Shown: positions 34,300 through 43,871, numbered from the stretch's first letter. The stretch is DNA of 64,000 nt from Bacteroidales bacterium (GCA_031275285.1 JAISOY010000089.1:1-64000); one strand, 5' to 3'. Notes: a model not told the origin generated them from the sequence alone. Numbers and translations: made by a program.

Positions 34300-37245
34300 T
34301 TAATTTGGAGGACCGCCACCCGGCCTGAACCCTCCGCCACCTTCTCCTTCAAACCGACGGGGCATCCCCTCTCCTCCGGGCATCCCGTCCCGGGATCTGC
34401 CGGATTGATTAATATTCCCGCCAAATGAAGTGAACCTATACGAAAAGCTGAACATCACAAAACGACCTATCGTGTTGGTATGCGTATCTTCTATATAATT
34501 ATCGGTGGTGGTACGCCTGTAATTCTTATTTTGCTTTAAAATATCATATACGCTCAATTTCAGGGTTCCTCTCTTATTCTTGAATATCAGTTTGGATATA
34601 TCCGCATTCCACATAGTCATATCACGGTTGAAATCATCATCATAGCCTCTGTAAAAGTTATAATTTACATTGCTGGAAAGTATAAAACTCCAGGGAAGAT
34701 TGATCAACAAATCTCCGGATAAGGTATGATTATAATAATTCGTGGTGGCTTTGTTTTCAAGCGAATAACGGGCCTGATTATACCCCAGCCGATAAGTCCC
34801 CATCAGTTCCAGCCAGTCATTACGGAAGGTCATCCGGAATGTTTCGCTAAGCCCTGTATTCTTTGTATAATTCTTTACACTTTCCGTACTATCTATGCTG
34901 GAATAATTGACGCTGTTTCCATAATTTCCCGATAAGGTATTGCTCATGGATAATTTGGTATTGGGTATGGGCATATTTACCATAATCCTTGCATTAAGGT
35001 TATATACCCCATTGACATTGACCGGTTTGGTGAATTGTTTACCTGTTCCATCATATCTGGTAAAATTTACAATGCTGTTGTTGGTGGTATTGAATGATAG
35101 TGAAGTCAGGAAAGTCCGTAGGTTCGATGCGTTGAAGTTATTATATGTCACGCTCAGGTTGTGACGGAAGGACGGTTTCAGATCCGGGTTTCCTTCCCGT
35201 TCATACAATGGATTGGTATTGTCGGCAACCGGTTGCAACTGTTGTATGGTTGGTTGTTGTGTTGACCCGCGGTAATCGAACCTGAGTTGGTTCTGGCGTG
35301 AATTTCCATAGGTCAGATTCGCCGAAGGAGAAAAATTCACCACATCTTGCGTCAGCCGGTCCCTGTCAGGCCAGGTAATACTGGTCAATGACGACGGCTG
35401 CAAGCCAACGCCCAGTGTATAACTATATTTTTCACGCCTAGTGTTGAACCGGATATCAAACTGCTGATTTACATAAGTATTTTCATATTTACTGGAATAG
35501 GCAGAATCCAACAGATCGTAATTATTGGTCAGTTCATTAAAATCATAAGTACGTCTTTCTGATATGGTATTATTTTTATTGTAGGAATAAGAAAATTCCA
35601 GAAACCGGTTGTTTCCGAAAGGTTCAGTATAAGACGCGCGTATTCCGTAGTTATAACCGTTATTATTATTGGTATATGTCTGGTCTACCGTATCTGTTTC
35701 AAACAGGTTATTTTGGCTATTCCATGTAATATTGTCCTGGAAATTGGTCCCGTCGGATTGATTGTCAGAAACCCCATACGAAAGATTTACCGACAATGTA
35801 CGACCTGCTTTGTTGAACTTATGCCGCCACAACAAGCTCCCGGAGGTCGATAAGGAATTGTTGCTCGAACCGGAAAGTGTATTACCCTCATTCAACATCA
35901 TGCCGGCACGCGTCTCCGTCAGATAATTATATATACCATCGCTTTCTCCTTTTCCTATATTCAGGTTTGGCCGGAACAATATGGAATTGTTATCATTGAT
36001 GGTATAATCCAGTTCCAGGTTGATCCGGTGGTTTTGGGAATTCCTGTTTTGCGACTGGTTTTGCGTGTAATAGAAAACACTGTCAGGAAGGATATTTTCA
36101 CGGATACTTTGCTGATCCATTTTGCTGTCTACAACATTGAAAAAATAATTACCGCCAAGCTTCAATTTTTCTCCGAACCGGTAATTAATATTGGCACCTC
36201 CGGATGTCGTAGTATTAATTCCTCCACCTCCCGAGCTGATGCTGAACCCTCCTAAATTGTAGTTTCCACCGCCGCCGCCACGATTTCCACCGCCGCCACC
36301 GCCACGGTTTCCGCCACCACCACCCGATCTACGGCCACCGCCACCCGTACTGCTCATTGCATCCCCCATAAAATCTGTAAATCCGATATTATTGGTATTG
36401 TTAGTAGACAATAGGGCAGCCAGTTGTGTCTCCCCCTGGAAATAACTGATCATGCCATTTCCATTGTACCGGTCATCAGTACCATACCCAACGGAAGCCC
36501 TTCCAAAAAGTCCGTTACGGTTACCCGGACGCAGGGTAAGGTTGATCACTTTTTCAGTATTATCATCTTCTATTCCGGTAAACTGCGCCTGATCGGATTT
36601 TCTATCTACTACCTGTACTTTGTCAATGATATTGGCAGGTAAGTTTTTCATAGCGACTTTAGGGTCATCGCCAAAAAATTGTTTCCCTTCTACATATACT
36701 TTGGTAATTTGCTGTCCACCAGCGGTAACGGAGCCATCAGATTCAACTTCCACACCAGGTAGTTTTTTCAATAGATCTTCCACAACGTCACTTTCCTGTG
36801 TTTTATAAGCAGATGTATTGAATTCGATGGTGTCCCTTTTTACAATAATAGGATTAAATTTAGCAGCTACCACTACCTCTTCAAGTTCCAGATCCTGTTT
36901 ATGGATATATATTCTTCCCAGGTTGATGTTCCGGGAACTTCCCGATAAATTTAACGGACGGAACAATGTCTTATACCCCAAATAGCTGACCACTAATTGA
37001 TATCGCCCGGAAGGAATATTTTTCAATTCGAACTTTCCCGAAGCATCGCTCATTCCTCCGGATACAAATATCGAATCTTTTTCTTTAACAATCATGACAT
37101 TAGTCGCATCCAGTGCTTGTAAGGCAACACTGTCAATCACAAATCCCGCAATAGTATAGGTATTATTCTGAGCAAATAAAGGTTGTGCGAACGAGCAAAT
37201 CAATATGAACAAGGCCGGGTAAAACAGGTTGATCAGTTTATTCAT
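34300..37245 (-). CDS. TonB-linked outer-membrane beta-barrel protein with Gly-rich insert
   Basis: A 981-residue protein from the ATG at 37245 (signal peptide MNKLINLFYPALFILICSFA, cleavage near LFAQ); a longer frame to 37356 lacks a signal. It has an N-terminal carboxypeptidase-regulatory-like domain (about residues 30-115), a plug-like region (DVVEDLLKKLPGVEVESDGS, then YVEGKQFFGDDPKVAM) and a large barrel of the OMP_b-brl_3 type ending in YRFTSFGGN. A Gly/Arg/Asn tract occurs near residues 300-335 and another Gly/Pro-rich tail at the extreme C-terminus after the last strand. Substrate unknown. No SusD partner is adjacent. Confidence 0.85.
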   Translation of the reverse strand: MNKLINLFYPALFILICSFAQPLFAQNNTYTIAGFVIDSVALQALDATNVMIVKEKDSIFVSGGMSDASGKFELKNIPSGRYQLVVSYLGYKTLFRPLNLSGSSRNINLGRIYIHKQDLELEEVVVAAKFNPIIVKRDTIEFNTSAYKTQESDVVEDLLKKLPGVEVESDGSVTAGGQQITKVYVEGKQFFGDDPKVAMKNLPANIIDKVQVVDRKSDQAQFTGIEDDNTEKVINLTLRPGNRNGLFGRASVGYGTDDRYNGNGMISYFQGETQLAALLSTNNTNNIGFTDFMGDAMSSTGGGGRRSGGGGGNRGGGGGGNRGGGGGNYNLGGFSISSGGGGINTTTSGGANINYRFGEKLKLGGNYFFNVVDSKMDQQSIRENILPDSVFYYTQNQSQNRNSQNHRINLELDYTINDNNSILFRPNLNIGKGESDGIYNYLTETRAGMMLNEGNTLSGSSNNSLSTSGSLLWRHKFNKAGRTLSVNLSYGVSDNQSDGTNFQDNITWNSQNNLFETDTVDQTYTNNNNGYNYGIRASYTEPFGNNRFLEFSYSYNKNNTISERRTYDFNELTNNYDLLDSAYSSKYENTYVNQQFDIRFNTRREKYSYTLGVGLQPSSLTSITWPDRDRLTQDVVNFSPSANLTYGNSRQNQLRFDYRGSTQQPTIQQLQPVADNTNPLYEREGNPDLKPSFRHNLSVTYNNFNASNLRTFLTSLSFNTTNNSIVNFTRYDGTGKQFTKPVNVNGVYNLNARIMVNMPIPNTKLSMSNTLSGNYGNSVNYSSIDSTESVKNYTKNTGLSETFRMTFRNDWLELMGTYRLGYNQARYSLENKATTNYYNHTLSGDLLINLPWSFILSSNVNYNFYRGYDDDFNRDMTMWNADISKLIFKNKRGTLKLSVYDILKQNKNYRRTTTDNYIEDTHTNTIGRFVMFSFSYRFTSFGGNINQSGRSRDGMPGGEGMPRRFEGEGGGGFRPGGGPPN

Positions 37246-37378
37246 GATAAAAGGATGGGTTAATTGTCGTTTATTCTTTATCCTATTGACTACACAAGTA
37301 GAAAAAGGTTTATTGTACTTTCTTTTTTCTATTTGATTTCCTGATACGCATGACATAACACATGCTGACTATTTTGAT

Positions 37379-37386
37379 TACATTTG
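37379..37386 (+). promoter_or_regulatory. Candidate -7 box (TACATTTG) for ansA
   Basis: A full TAnnTTTG match 26 bp upstream of the ansA start codon. The -33 element is not clear. Confidence 0.45.
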
Positions 37387-37412
37387 CATTTACATTGATA
37401 GATGAATGAACC

Positions 37413-38453
37413 ATGATCGATAATAACGCTTCTGTTCTTTTGATTTATACCGGAGGTACTATAGGTATGATGGAGAATGAAGAAACCGGATGTCTGGAAT
37501 CTTTTGATTTTGAACATCTGAAAAATAATTTACCGGAATTCGGAAAGCTGAGATTTAAAATCGACAGTACCCAGTTCGATCCGCCTATTGACTCATCGGA
37601 TATGAACCTGAAATGTTGGCAGAAGATCGTCCGGATCATACAGGAGAATTACAATCATTATGATGGATTCGTTATCTTACATGGGACGGATACGATGGCT
37701 TATACCGCATCTGCACTTAGCTTTATGTTGGAAAACATCGACAAACCGGTCATCCTTACTGGCTCCCAGTTACCTATCGGGAAAGTGCGTACCGATGGTA
37801 AGGAAAATCTGATCACGGCATTGGAAATAGCCGTAGATAAAGATCATAACGGACATCCCTTTGTCCCTGAAGTCTGTATCTTTTTCCAGAATGACCTGAT
37901 GCGGGGAAACCGGACAAAAAAAATCAATGCCGAGAATTTCAGTGCATTCAAATCATTCAATTATCCTGTCTTGGCAAAAGCAGGGGTTCATATCAAATAC
38001 GAACATCACCTGATCATACATCCCCGTATAAGAAGACTACCCAAGTTCCATTATTTGCTCGATCCCAATGTGGTCATATTGAAGATATTTCCGAATATGT
38101 CACCCGACATGGTGGATGCTATTTTGCATATTCCTGACTTAAAGGGGGTTGTACTGGAAACTTACGGAACCGGAAATGCCCCTAATCAGAAATGGTTCCT
38201 CGACTCGATAAAAAATGCTATTGACAGAGGAGTGGTAGTAGTGAATATTACCCAGTGTATATCCGGAACGGTCGAAATGGGACGTTACCAATCCGGATCA
38301 ATTTTATGGAATATTGGTGTGGTAAGCGGATACAACAGTACCACCGAAGCTGCGGTTACAAAACTTATGTTTCTTTTGGGACATGGGATGTCCGCCGAAG
38401 AAGTAAAAAACCATATGCGGTGTTCCCTGGTAGGAGAAATAGATACCCATTAA
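37413..38453 (+). CDS. ansA: Type I (cytoplasmic) L-asparaginase
   Basis: Hydrolyses asparagine to aspartate and ammonia. The 346-residue protein has no signal peptide, which fits the cytoplasmic type. The first catalytic Thr lies in IYTGGTIGMMENEE (about residue 14), the second in VILHGTDTMAYTASALSFML, and the conserved Lys region in VRTDGKENLITALE. The C-terminal domain retains GVVLETYGTGNAP and NITQCISGTVEMGRY. Length and motifs are normal. The opposite reaction is encoded by asnA at 19.2 kb. Dispersed repeat R3 follows 50 bp after the stop. Confidence 0.93.
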   Translation: MIDNNASVLLIYTGGTIGMMENEETGCLESFDFEHLKNNLPEFGKLRFKIDSTQFDPPIDSSDMNLKCWQKIVRIIQENYNHYDGFVILHGTDTMAYTASALSFMLENIDKPVILTGSQLPIGKVRTDGKENLITALEIAVDKDHNGHPFVPEVCIFFQNDLMRGNRTKKINAENFSAFKSFNYPVLAKAGVHIKYEHHLIIHPRIRRLPKFHYLLDPNVVILKIFPNMSPDMVDAILHIPDLKGVVLETYGTGNAPNQKWFLDSIKNAIDRGVVVVNITQCISGTVEMGRYQSGSILWNIGVVSGYNSTTEAAVTKLMFLLGHGMSAEEVKNHMRCSLVGEIDTH

Positions 38454-38503
38454 CGATTTTACTATTGTTCCGACAACTTAAAGAACATTTAAGTATACAG
38501 CAC

Positions 38504-38585
38504 ACAATTTATGTCATATTTTATATACATAATCAGTTTGACCAATGTGACTTAAGAAAATAATAAATAGTACTGAGTGCTTAAT
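38504..38585 (+). repeat. Dispersed intergenic repeat, copy R3
   Basis: About 82 bp, beginning ACAATTTATG and ending GAGTGCTTAAT. The 3' half (GTGACTTAAG onward) is nearly identical to the other copies and the 5' half is more diverged. It lies between ansA and the metallophosphoesterase gene. The rest of this 230-bp gap shows only AT-rich sequence. Confidence 0.82.
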
Positions 38586-38683
38586 ATTCAGCTGTTTTTG
38601 ATTATTTTTTAATATTTTTATCAGGAAGATAGACAAATTTAAACTTACTTTGCAATAAGTTTTAAAATACAATATGTATTGGT

Positions 38684-39916
38684 ATGAGTTTCTTTTTAAC
38701 TGCTTTTGTCCTCATCATACTTGATACCATCACGGTCCGGGGAATAAAATATATTTTCCCTAATTTCTGGATACGTCACAAGTCAGGAATAAAAACATTC
38801 TTTATCCTACAGGTAATATTCTTCCTTTTCTTTCTTATGGGGGGATTCTTTTTGCAGGAACATACCCGCGATTACAGGGTATTTACCGTATATTATTACC
38901 TCTTTGGATTAATGGTCGCACTTTATTCGCCAAAAACGATATTTGCCATCTCATTGGTTTTAGATATCATCATTTCCAGAACCGGTAATAAGAAACGGCG
39001 TTCCCGGAATTTGTCCCCCAAAAATCCAAGCCATATCCTGGCAAAATGCGGAATGGTGACAGGTGTGTGTATGACGCTTATCATCGTTTGGGGAATTTTA
39101 TTTGGACGTTATAATTATGATGTTCATCATGTTCAGATCACATTTGACGATTTGCCTGTAAAATTTGACGGATTTAAAATTGCACAGATATCCGATGTAC
39201 ATGCAGGTAGTTCGGCCGGAATGATCCACCGGTTTCAAAAAGCGGTCGATCTGATCAACCAACAGGCTCCTGACATAATTGTATTTACTGGTGATATGGT
39301 CAACAACTTTGCGGAAGAAACTTATCCGTTGATCCCTGTTTTTTCGGGATTAAAAGCTTCCGGCGGGAAATATGCCGTAATGGGGAATCATGATTACGGT
39401 ATGTATTATAAGTGGAAAACACCTGCTGAAGAAAAAGCCAATATACAAAATACAGAGCAGGCAATTACCTCAATGGGGTTTGATTTATTAAACAACAGAT
39501 CTGTCGTTATTGAAAAGGATTCACTTAACCGTATTGCCGTTGTCGGTATTGAGAATTGGGGTATACGCGACCGGCATCCTAAATTGGGAGATATTGATAT
39601 AGCTACAGATTCTGTTAAAGATATTCCTTTCAAAATATTACTTTCCCATGACCCTTCATTCTGGGCCGAAAAAATAAAAGGGAAAACAGATATCCCTCTT
39701 ACACTTTCCGGTCATACCCACGGGATGCAGATTGGCGCCAGATTTGGAAAAAGACGTTTCAGTCCTGCACGGATGCAATATGAGTATTGGGCAGGTTTAT
39801 ATCAGGTAAACCGGCAATATTTATATGTAAACCGGGGATTGGGAGTCATTGCCTTTCCGGGAAGGATAGGGATGCCGCCTGAAATCACCATCCTTGAATT
39901 AAAACGAAAGGACTAA
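38684..39916 (+). CDS. Membrane-anchored metallophosphoesterase (YkuE-like)
   Basis: A 410-residue protein with about four N-terminal hydrophobic helices (residues 1-22, 37-57, 67-90, 120-138) and a C-terminal calcineurin-like phosphoesterase domain from about residue 160. The dimetal motifs are complete: QISDVHAGSS, FTGDMVNN, VMGNHDYGM, ILLSHDPS and LSGHTHGMQIG. The layout matches the YkuE/YaeI-like family, some of which act on lipid-linked phosphodiesters such as UDP-diacylglucosamine-type substrates. The real substrate is unknown. It stands alone, with a weak TTACTTTG element just upstream. Confidence 0.85.
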   Translation: MSFFLTAFVLIILDTITVRGIKYIFPNFWIRHKSGIKTFFILQVIFFLFFLMGGFFLQEHTRDYRVFTVYYYLFGLMVALYSPKTIFAISLVLDIIISRTGNKKRRSRNLSPKNPSHILAKCGMVTGVCMTLIIVWGILFGRYNYDVHHVQITFDDLPVKFDGFKIAQISDVHAGSSAGMIHRFQKAVDLINQQAPDIIVFTGDMVNNFAEETYPLIPVFSGLKASGGKYAVMGNHDYGMYYKWKTPAEEKANIQNTEQAITSMGFDLLNNRSVVIEKDSLNRIAVVGIENWGIRDRHPKLGDIDIATDSVKDIPFKILLSHDPSFWAEKIKGKTDIPLTLSGHTHGMQIGARFGKRRFSPARMQYEYWAGLYQVNRQYLYVNRGLGVIAFPGRIGMPPEITILELKRKD

Positions 39917-40052
39917 CCGGCTGATAATGCTTTCATCAAAAAAGAAGAAAACAGAAATCTCTTTGATAATTTCTTTTTTTTCCCTATCATTGTCAAGATT
40001 AGTCTTACTTATTGAGATTTAAAAAACATAAGTAGCCCTAAATTTTTGTTAT

Positions 40053-40718
40053 ATGATTACCGTTTTAAATAAGAATAATTCACTTTTTAATACGTTTCTA
40101 TCCGAAACCAGGGACGAACATATCCAAAAAGATAGCTTTCGTTTTCGAAGAAACCTGGAACGGATGGGGTCCATCATGGCTTATGAAATAAGCAAAAAGA
40201 TGGATTACAATACACATCAGGTATCCACTCCTTTAGGTATTGCCGAGGAGCAAACCATAGCTTCTCCGCCCGTTGTTATATCCGTATTGCGGGGCGGTGT
40301 TCCGATACACCAGGGCATCCTTAATTTTTTTGACAGCGCTACGGGAGGGTTTATTTCCATCCGGCGGGATCACGACAAACAAGGTAATTTACAGATAAGT
40401 ATAGAATACGTATCATGCCCTTCAATTGATGGAAAGGAAGTGATCTTATGTGATGCCATGATTGCTTCCGGAGCATCCATGTCGTTGACATACCAGACAT
40501 TATTGTCCCTGGGGACTCCCAGGCATGTTCATTTGATCTCCATAATTGCTAGCAGGGAGGGTCTTGATAATCTACGGAAGCGGATTTCACCTGAAAACAC
40601 CTCTGTCTGGCTTGGAGCAATCGATGACGAACTAACCGTGAAATCATATATAGTCCCTGGATTAGGGGATGTCGGAGATCTTGCATTCGGAGAGAACCTG
40701 GCACAACATGCAGAATAA
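40053..40718 (+). CDS. upp: Uracil phosphoribosyltransferase
   Basis: Salvages uracil to UMP using PRPP. The 221-residue protein retains the C-terminal Upp signature DDELTVKSYIVPGLGDVGD (uracil-binding loop). It also has a PRPP-binding strand-loop, but in the form LCDAMIASGASMSLT rather than the common DPMLATGGS, and RGGVPIHQG in the middle. It therefore belongs to a divergent Bacteroidetes branch. It starts an apparent four- or five-gene plus-strand cluster, with the DUF4254 gene 22 bp downstream. Confidence 0.85.
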   Translation: MITVLNKNNSLFNTFLSETRDEHIQKDSFRFRRNLERMGSIMAYEISKKMDYNTHQVSTPLGIAEEQTIASPPVVISVLRGGVPIHQGILNFFDSATGGFISIRRDHDKQGNLQISIEYVSCPSIDGKEVILCDAMIASGASMSLTYQTLLSLGTPRHVHLISIIASREGLDNLRKRISPENTSVWLGAIDDELTVKSYIVPGLGDVGDLAFGENLAQHAE

Positions 40719-40740
40719 AACCAGTTTAAATTATATATTC

Positions 40741-41352
40741 ATGAAGACATTCAGTCAATTGTCCAATCAAATTTTTAACGAAAGTATCGATCAGTATCAT
40801 ATTCATGATGATGTAGATACTGAAATACAAAATCCATATGCGCTCAAAAGCATAGAATATTATTTATTTTTAAAAAACTGGATAGATACAGTCCAATGGC
40901 ATTTAGAAGATATCATCCGCGATCCGGGAATTGATCCTGTGGAAGCCTTAAAAATCAAACGCCGCATCGACCGGTCCAACCAGGATCGAACAGATCTGGT
41001 AGAATTAATCGACAGCTATTTTCTTGATCAATATAAAGAAGTGGTTATTCTTCCTGAAGCAACCATTAATACTGAAAGTCCGGCCTGGGCCATTGACCGG
41101 CTATCTATCCTGGCCCTGAAAATATATCATATGCTACAGGAAGTGAACCGTCCTGAAGCGTCGCCTGAACATGTAGCACAATGCCAGCAAAAGCTGAATA
41201 TCCTTAATGAGCAACAGAAAGATTTGTCAACAGCCATTGATACCCTTTTGGCAGATATCAAATCCGGAAGAAAATACATGAAAGTGTATAAACAGATGAA
41301 AATGTACAACGATCCTGAACTGAATCCGGTATTGTATTCTGGTGCCAAATAA
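40741..41352 (+). CDS. DUF4254 family protein
   Basis: A 203-residue protein, from the ATG at 40741 (MKTFSQLSNQIFNESIDQYH); the frame is open further upstream but overlaps upp. It is predicted almost entirely helical, with the conserved KSIEYYLFLKNWIDTVQWHLEDIIRDPGID region and several Asp/Glu/Gln-rich helices. There is no signal peptide or membrane segment. The family is known from Bacteroidetes and relatives, and its function is not established. The neighbours are a small membrane protein and a GT9 glycosyltransferase, which suggests a link to envelope glycan synthesis. Confidence 0.78.
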   Translation: MKTFSQLSNQIFNESIDQYHIHDDVDTEIQNPYALKSIEYYLFLKNWIDTVQWHLEDIIRDPGIDPVEALKIKRRIDRSNQDRTDLVELIDSYFLDQYKEVVILPEATINTESPAWAIDRLSILALKIYHMLQEVNRPEASPEHVAQCQQKLNILNEQQKDLSTAIDTLLADIKSGRKYMKVYKQMKMYNDPELNPVLYSGAK

Positions 41353-41388
41353 ACAATAACAGGATAACAAAGCATTCAGCAGATCACG

Positions 41389-41703
41389 ATGATAGGTGCC
41401 GGGCATATGTTGGACATGATCCACAAGGTAAAGCAAAATTTATCTATGTTGCCATCCAAACGGTCCAAATTTAAAGAACATGGTAAAAAATCATTTTCCA
41501 TAGCTCCTAAAAATGCCCCTGTCTATCATAAAAACATTTCTAAAGAAGAACTGGATATTATCTTATCAGAAATACAAAATAAAGCATTAAAAGAAAAGAA
41601 GAAAAAACTATTGATATCTATTGTTTCCGGACTTTTTTCATTGCTTCTTTTTCTTCTGGTCGCATATTTTTTCCATCGGAGTTTATCATCGATACAATCT
41701 TAG
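41389..41703 (+). CDS. Small single-pass membrane protein, unknown function
   Basis: A protein of 104 residues or fewer. The basic N-terminal part (KVKQNLSMLPSKRSKFKEHG) is followed by a predicted helix (SKEELDIILSEIQNKALKEK) and one C-terminal membrane helix (LLISIVSGLFSLLLFLLVAYFF). The exact start is uncertain; ATGs at 41389, 41407 and 41416 are all in frame. Similar small proteins occur next to DUF4254 genes in Bacteroidales, as I recall, so it is probably genuine. It sits 36 bp after the DUF4254 gene. Confidence 0.65.
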   Translation: MIGAGHMLDMIHKVKQNLSMLPSKRSKFKEHGKKSFSIAPKNAPVYHKNISKEELDIILSEIQNKALKEKKKKLLISIVSGLFSLLLFLLVAYFFHRSLSSIQS

Positions 41704-41810
41704 ATTATATGGATGATAAAACATAATTACACAAATCATTAATTTAAATTGATGAATATTCAAAGTGTGATTAATTTTGAATTCGAAATTTTAAATTCGA
41801 AATTATATAA

Positions 41811-42839
41811 ATGGCCCATATCTTAATTATCCGTTTTTCAGCTATTGGTGATGTGGCAATGACGGTACCTATTGTTACGGCATTGGCCGAACAACATCCT
41901 GAAGATTGCTTTACCATGGTGTCCCAGTCTTTTCTGGCTCCACTATTTTCTTATTGCCCATCTAATGTCCGGTTTAAGGGGATCGACTTAAAGACAGGAT
42001 ATCCCGGCTTAAAAGGTATGTACAGGTTGTATAAAGAATTGTCGATAGAAAAGTATGATTCTTTTGCAGATATTCATGATGTATTGCGTACAAAATTTTT
42101 ACGCCTTTTATTTCGTCTTGGAGGCGTAAAAGTAAAACACATCAATAAAGGCCGGAAAGAAAAGCGTTTGCTTACCCGGAAAAAAAATAAGGTTTTTCTT
42201 CCGTTAAAAACATCGACAGAGCGTTATGCTGATGTGTTCCGGTCTATCGGTTTACCTGTTACAGCTGACTTTCATTCTATCTTCAAAAACTCAACAGCCG
42301 ATTTTCAGATGATCGATCACCTTACAGGAAAAAAGGAGGATAAGTGGATAGGAATCGCTCCTTTTGCAAAGCATCAGGGGAAAATATATCCAATCAACCG
42401 GACAGAAGAAATATTGGCATATTTCGCACATCAAAAGGTGAAAATATTTTTGTTCGGAGGAGGTGCTAAAGAAAAAGAAATACTGGAAAATTGGGAAAAA
42501 AAATATCCCAATACCATATCTGTTGGTGGAAAAATCGGATTAGCCCAGGAATTGATCTTAATGAATTACCTCGATGTAATGTTTTCAATGGACTCCGCCA
42601 ACATGCACCTGGCTTCGCTTACTGCTACCCAGGTAGTGTCAGTGTGGGGTGCAACACATCCATACGCAGGATTTTATGGATATGGCCAAAATCCTGAAAA
42701 CGCAGTCCAGATCGATTTATTCTGCCGGCCTTGCTCAATATATGGCAATAAGCCCTGTTACAGAAATGATTATGCCTGTCTAATGGAAATTTCACCAAAA
42801 ATGATCATTGGAAAAATATCAGCCTTATTAAATAATTAA
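41811..42839 (+). CDS. Glycosyltransferase family 9 (heptosyltransferase-like)
   Basis: A 342-residue GT9 protein. The N-terminus AHILIIRFSAIGDVAMTVPIV carries the GDV/GD-x-x-x-T acceptor motif. The donor domain shows WIGIAPFAKHQGKIYP, then the nucleotide-sugar region LMNYLDVMFSMDSANMHLAS and SVWGATHPYAGFYG. A short Cys-containing segment near the C-terminus (FCRPCSIYGNKPCYRNDYACL) is typical of heptosyltransferases. It probably adds a heptose or similar sugar to the lipopolysaccharide core at the inner membrane. The donor is inferred. Confidence 0.88.
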   Translation: MAHILIIRFSAIGDVAMTVPIVTALAEQHPEDCFTMVSQSFLAPLFSYCPSNVRFKGIDLKTGYPGLKGMYRLYKELSIEKYDSFADIHDVLRTKFLRLLFRLGGVKVKHINKGRKEKRLLTRKKNKVFLPLKTSTERYADVFRSIGLPVTADFHSIFKNSTADFQMIDHLTGKKEDKWIGIAPFAKHQGKIYPINRTEEILAYFAHQKVKIFLFGGGAKEKEILENWEKKYPNTISVGGKIGLAQELILMNYLDVMFSMDSANMHLASLTATQVVSVWGATHPYAGFYGYGQNPENAVQIDLFCRPCSIYGNKPCYRNDYACLMEISPKMIIGKISALLNN

Positions 42840-42926
42840 CGTTTGTATCACTACTAAAAATGGTTTTTATCGTCTTTTTGTTAAAAAATGATTTACTTTG
42901 CATAGTTTTTAGTTTCTTGAAAAAAT

Positions 42927-43871
42927 ATGATTAGCAGAAGATTGCTTCGCATAAAGATTTTACAAGTTTTGTATGCCCACTTCAATTCGGTTGAACCGGG
43001 GTTAGTTAAATCGGAAAAGGAGTTGGGTTTCAGTATAAAAAAAGCTTATGATCTTTATTATTATTTATTTTTATTGATCATTTCAACAAAACGGTATGCT
43101 GAATCCCGTATTGAATTAGCCAGGAATAAGCGACTCCCTACTTTTGAAGACCTACACCCGAATACCAGGTTTATAGATAATGAAGTAATCCGTCAAATTG
43201 AGGAAAGCCCGGCCTTTAATGCTTACCTGAGTGAACAAAAACTGAGTTGGGTCAATTATCCGGAACTCATTAAAAATCTATACAACAGATTGGTAGAGTC
43301 TCCGTATTATTTAAATTACATGGAGGCCGATACATGTAACTATGAAGATGATAAAAACCTATTAATAGAGTTTTATAGCAATGAAATAGAAGAACATGAA
43401 ATGTTTTTCAAAATCATGGAAGAACAGAGCATTTTCTGGAACGATGACATTGAATTTGTAGTGAGCATGGTGGTAAAAACCATTAAAGGAATGAAAGAGG
43501 ATAAAAGTATCAAGCTATTGCCCATCTACAAATCTGAAGACGATAAAGAATTTGCATTTAAATTATTACGGACTTCTATTCGAAACTATGCCGAATATGA
43601 AAAACGGATAGAAGACAGTGTGGATAATTGGGATATTGAACGTATTGCTATGATTGATAACCTGATCATGCAAATGGCCATTAATGAATTAATTGAATTT
43701 CCTTCCATTCCCATAAAAGTCACATTTGATGAATATCTGGAATTGGCAAAATATTATTCTACCCCTAAAAGTTCTATCTTCATCAATGGTCTACTGGATA
43801 AGATATCTTCCGATCTAACCAAGGAAGGAAAAATCGTCAAAATCGGTCGTGGACTGATTACTGAAAGTTAA
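42927..43871 (+). CDS. nusB: Transcription antitermination factor NusB, extended Bacteroidetes form
   Basis: NusB binds boxA RNA with NusE (S10) in rRNA antitermination. At 314 residues it is about twice the size of E. coli NusB. The first 30 residues (ISRRLLRIKILQVLYAHF) match the NusB N-terminal helix, and the C-terminal 130 residues contain the core (DNWDIERIAMIDNLIMQMAINELIEF, then IPIKVTFDEYLELAKYYSTPKSSIFINGLLD). A long helical insertion lies between them, as is usual in this phylum. It ends at a bidirectional terminator. Confidence 0.9.
   Translation: MISRRLLRIKILQVLYAHFNSVEPGLVKSEKELGFSIKKAYDLYYYLFLLIISTKRYAESRIELARNKRLPTFEDLHPNTRFIDNEVIRQIEESPAFNAYLSEQKLSWVNYPELIKNLYNRLVESPYYLNYMEADTCNYEDDKNLLIEFYSNEIEEHEMFFKIMEEQSIFWNDDIEFVVSMVVKTIKGMKEDKSIKLLPIYKSEDDKEFAFKLLRTSIRNYAEYEKRIEDSVDNWDIERIAMIDNLIMQMAINELIEFPSIPIKVTFDEYLELAKYYSTPKSSIFINGLLDKISSDLTKEGKIVKIGRGLITES

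Noticed and set aside
39935-39980. Possible terminator after the metallophosphoesterase gene
   Set aside because: The A-rich and T-rich tracts can pair only loosely (A-T pairs with many mismatches), and no convincing stem is formed.
41775-41810. AT-rich direct repeat of AATTCGAAATT before the GT9 gene
   Set aside because: Two 11-bp copies in very AT-rich DNA are seen, but there is no promoter box spacing, symmetry or third copy to support a regulatory role.
42891-42900. TTACTTTG elements upstream of nusB, the metallophosphoesterase and the DUF4105 gene
   Set aside because: They match the -7 consensus at seven of eight positions only and lack well placed -33 elements. In AT-rich DNA such matches are expected by chance.
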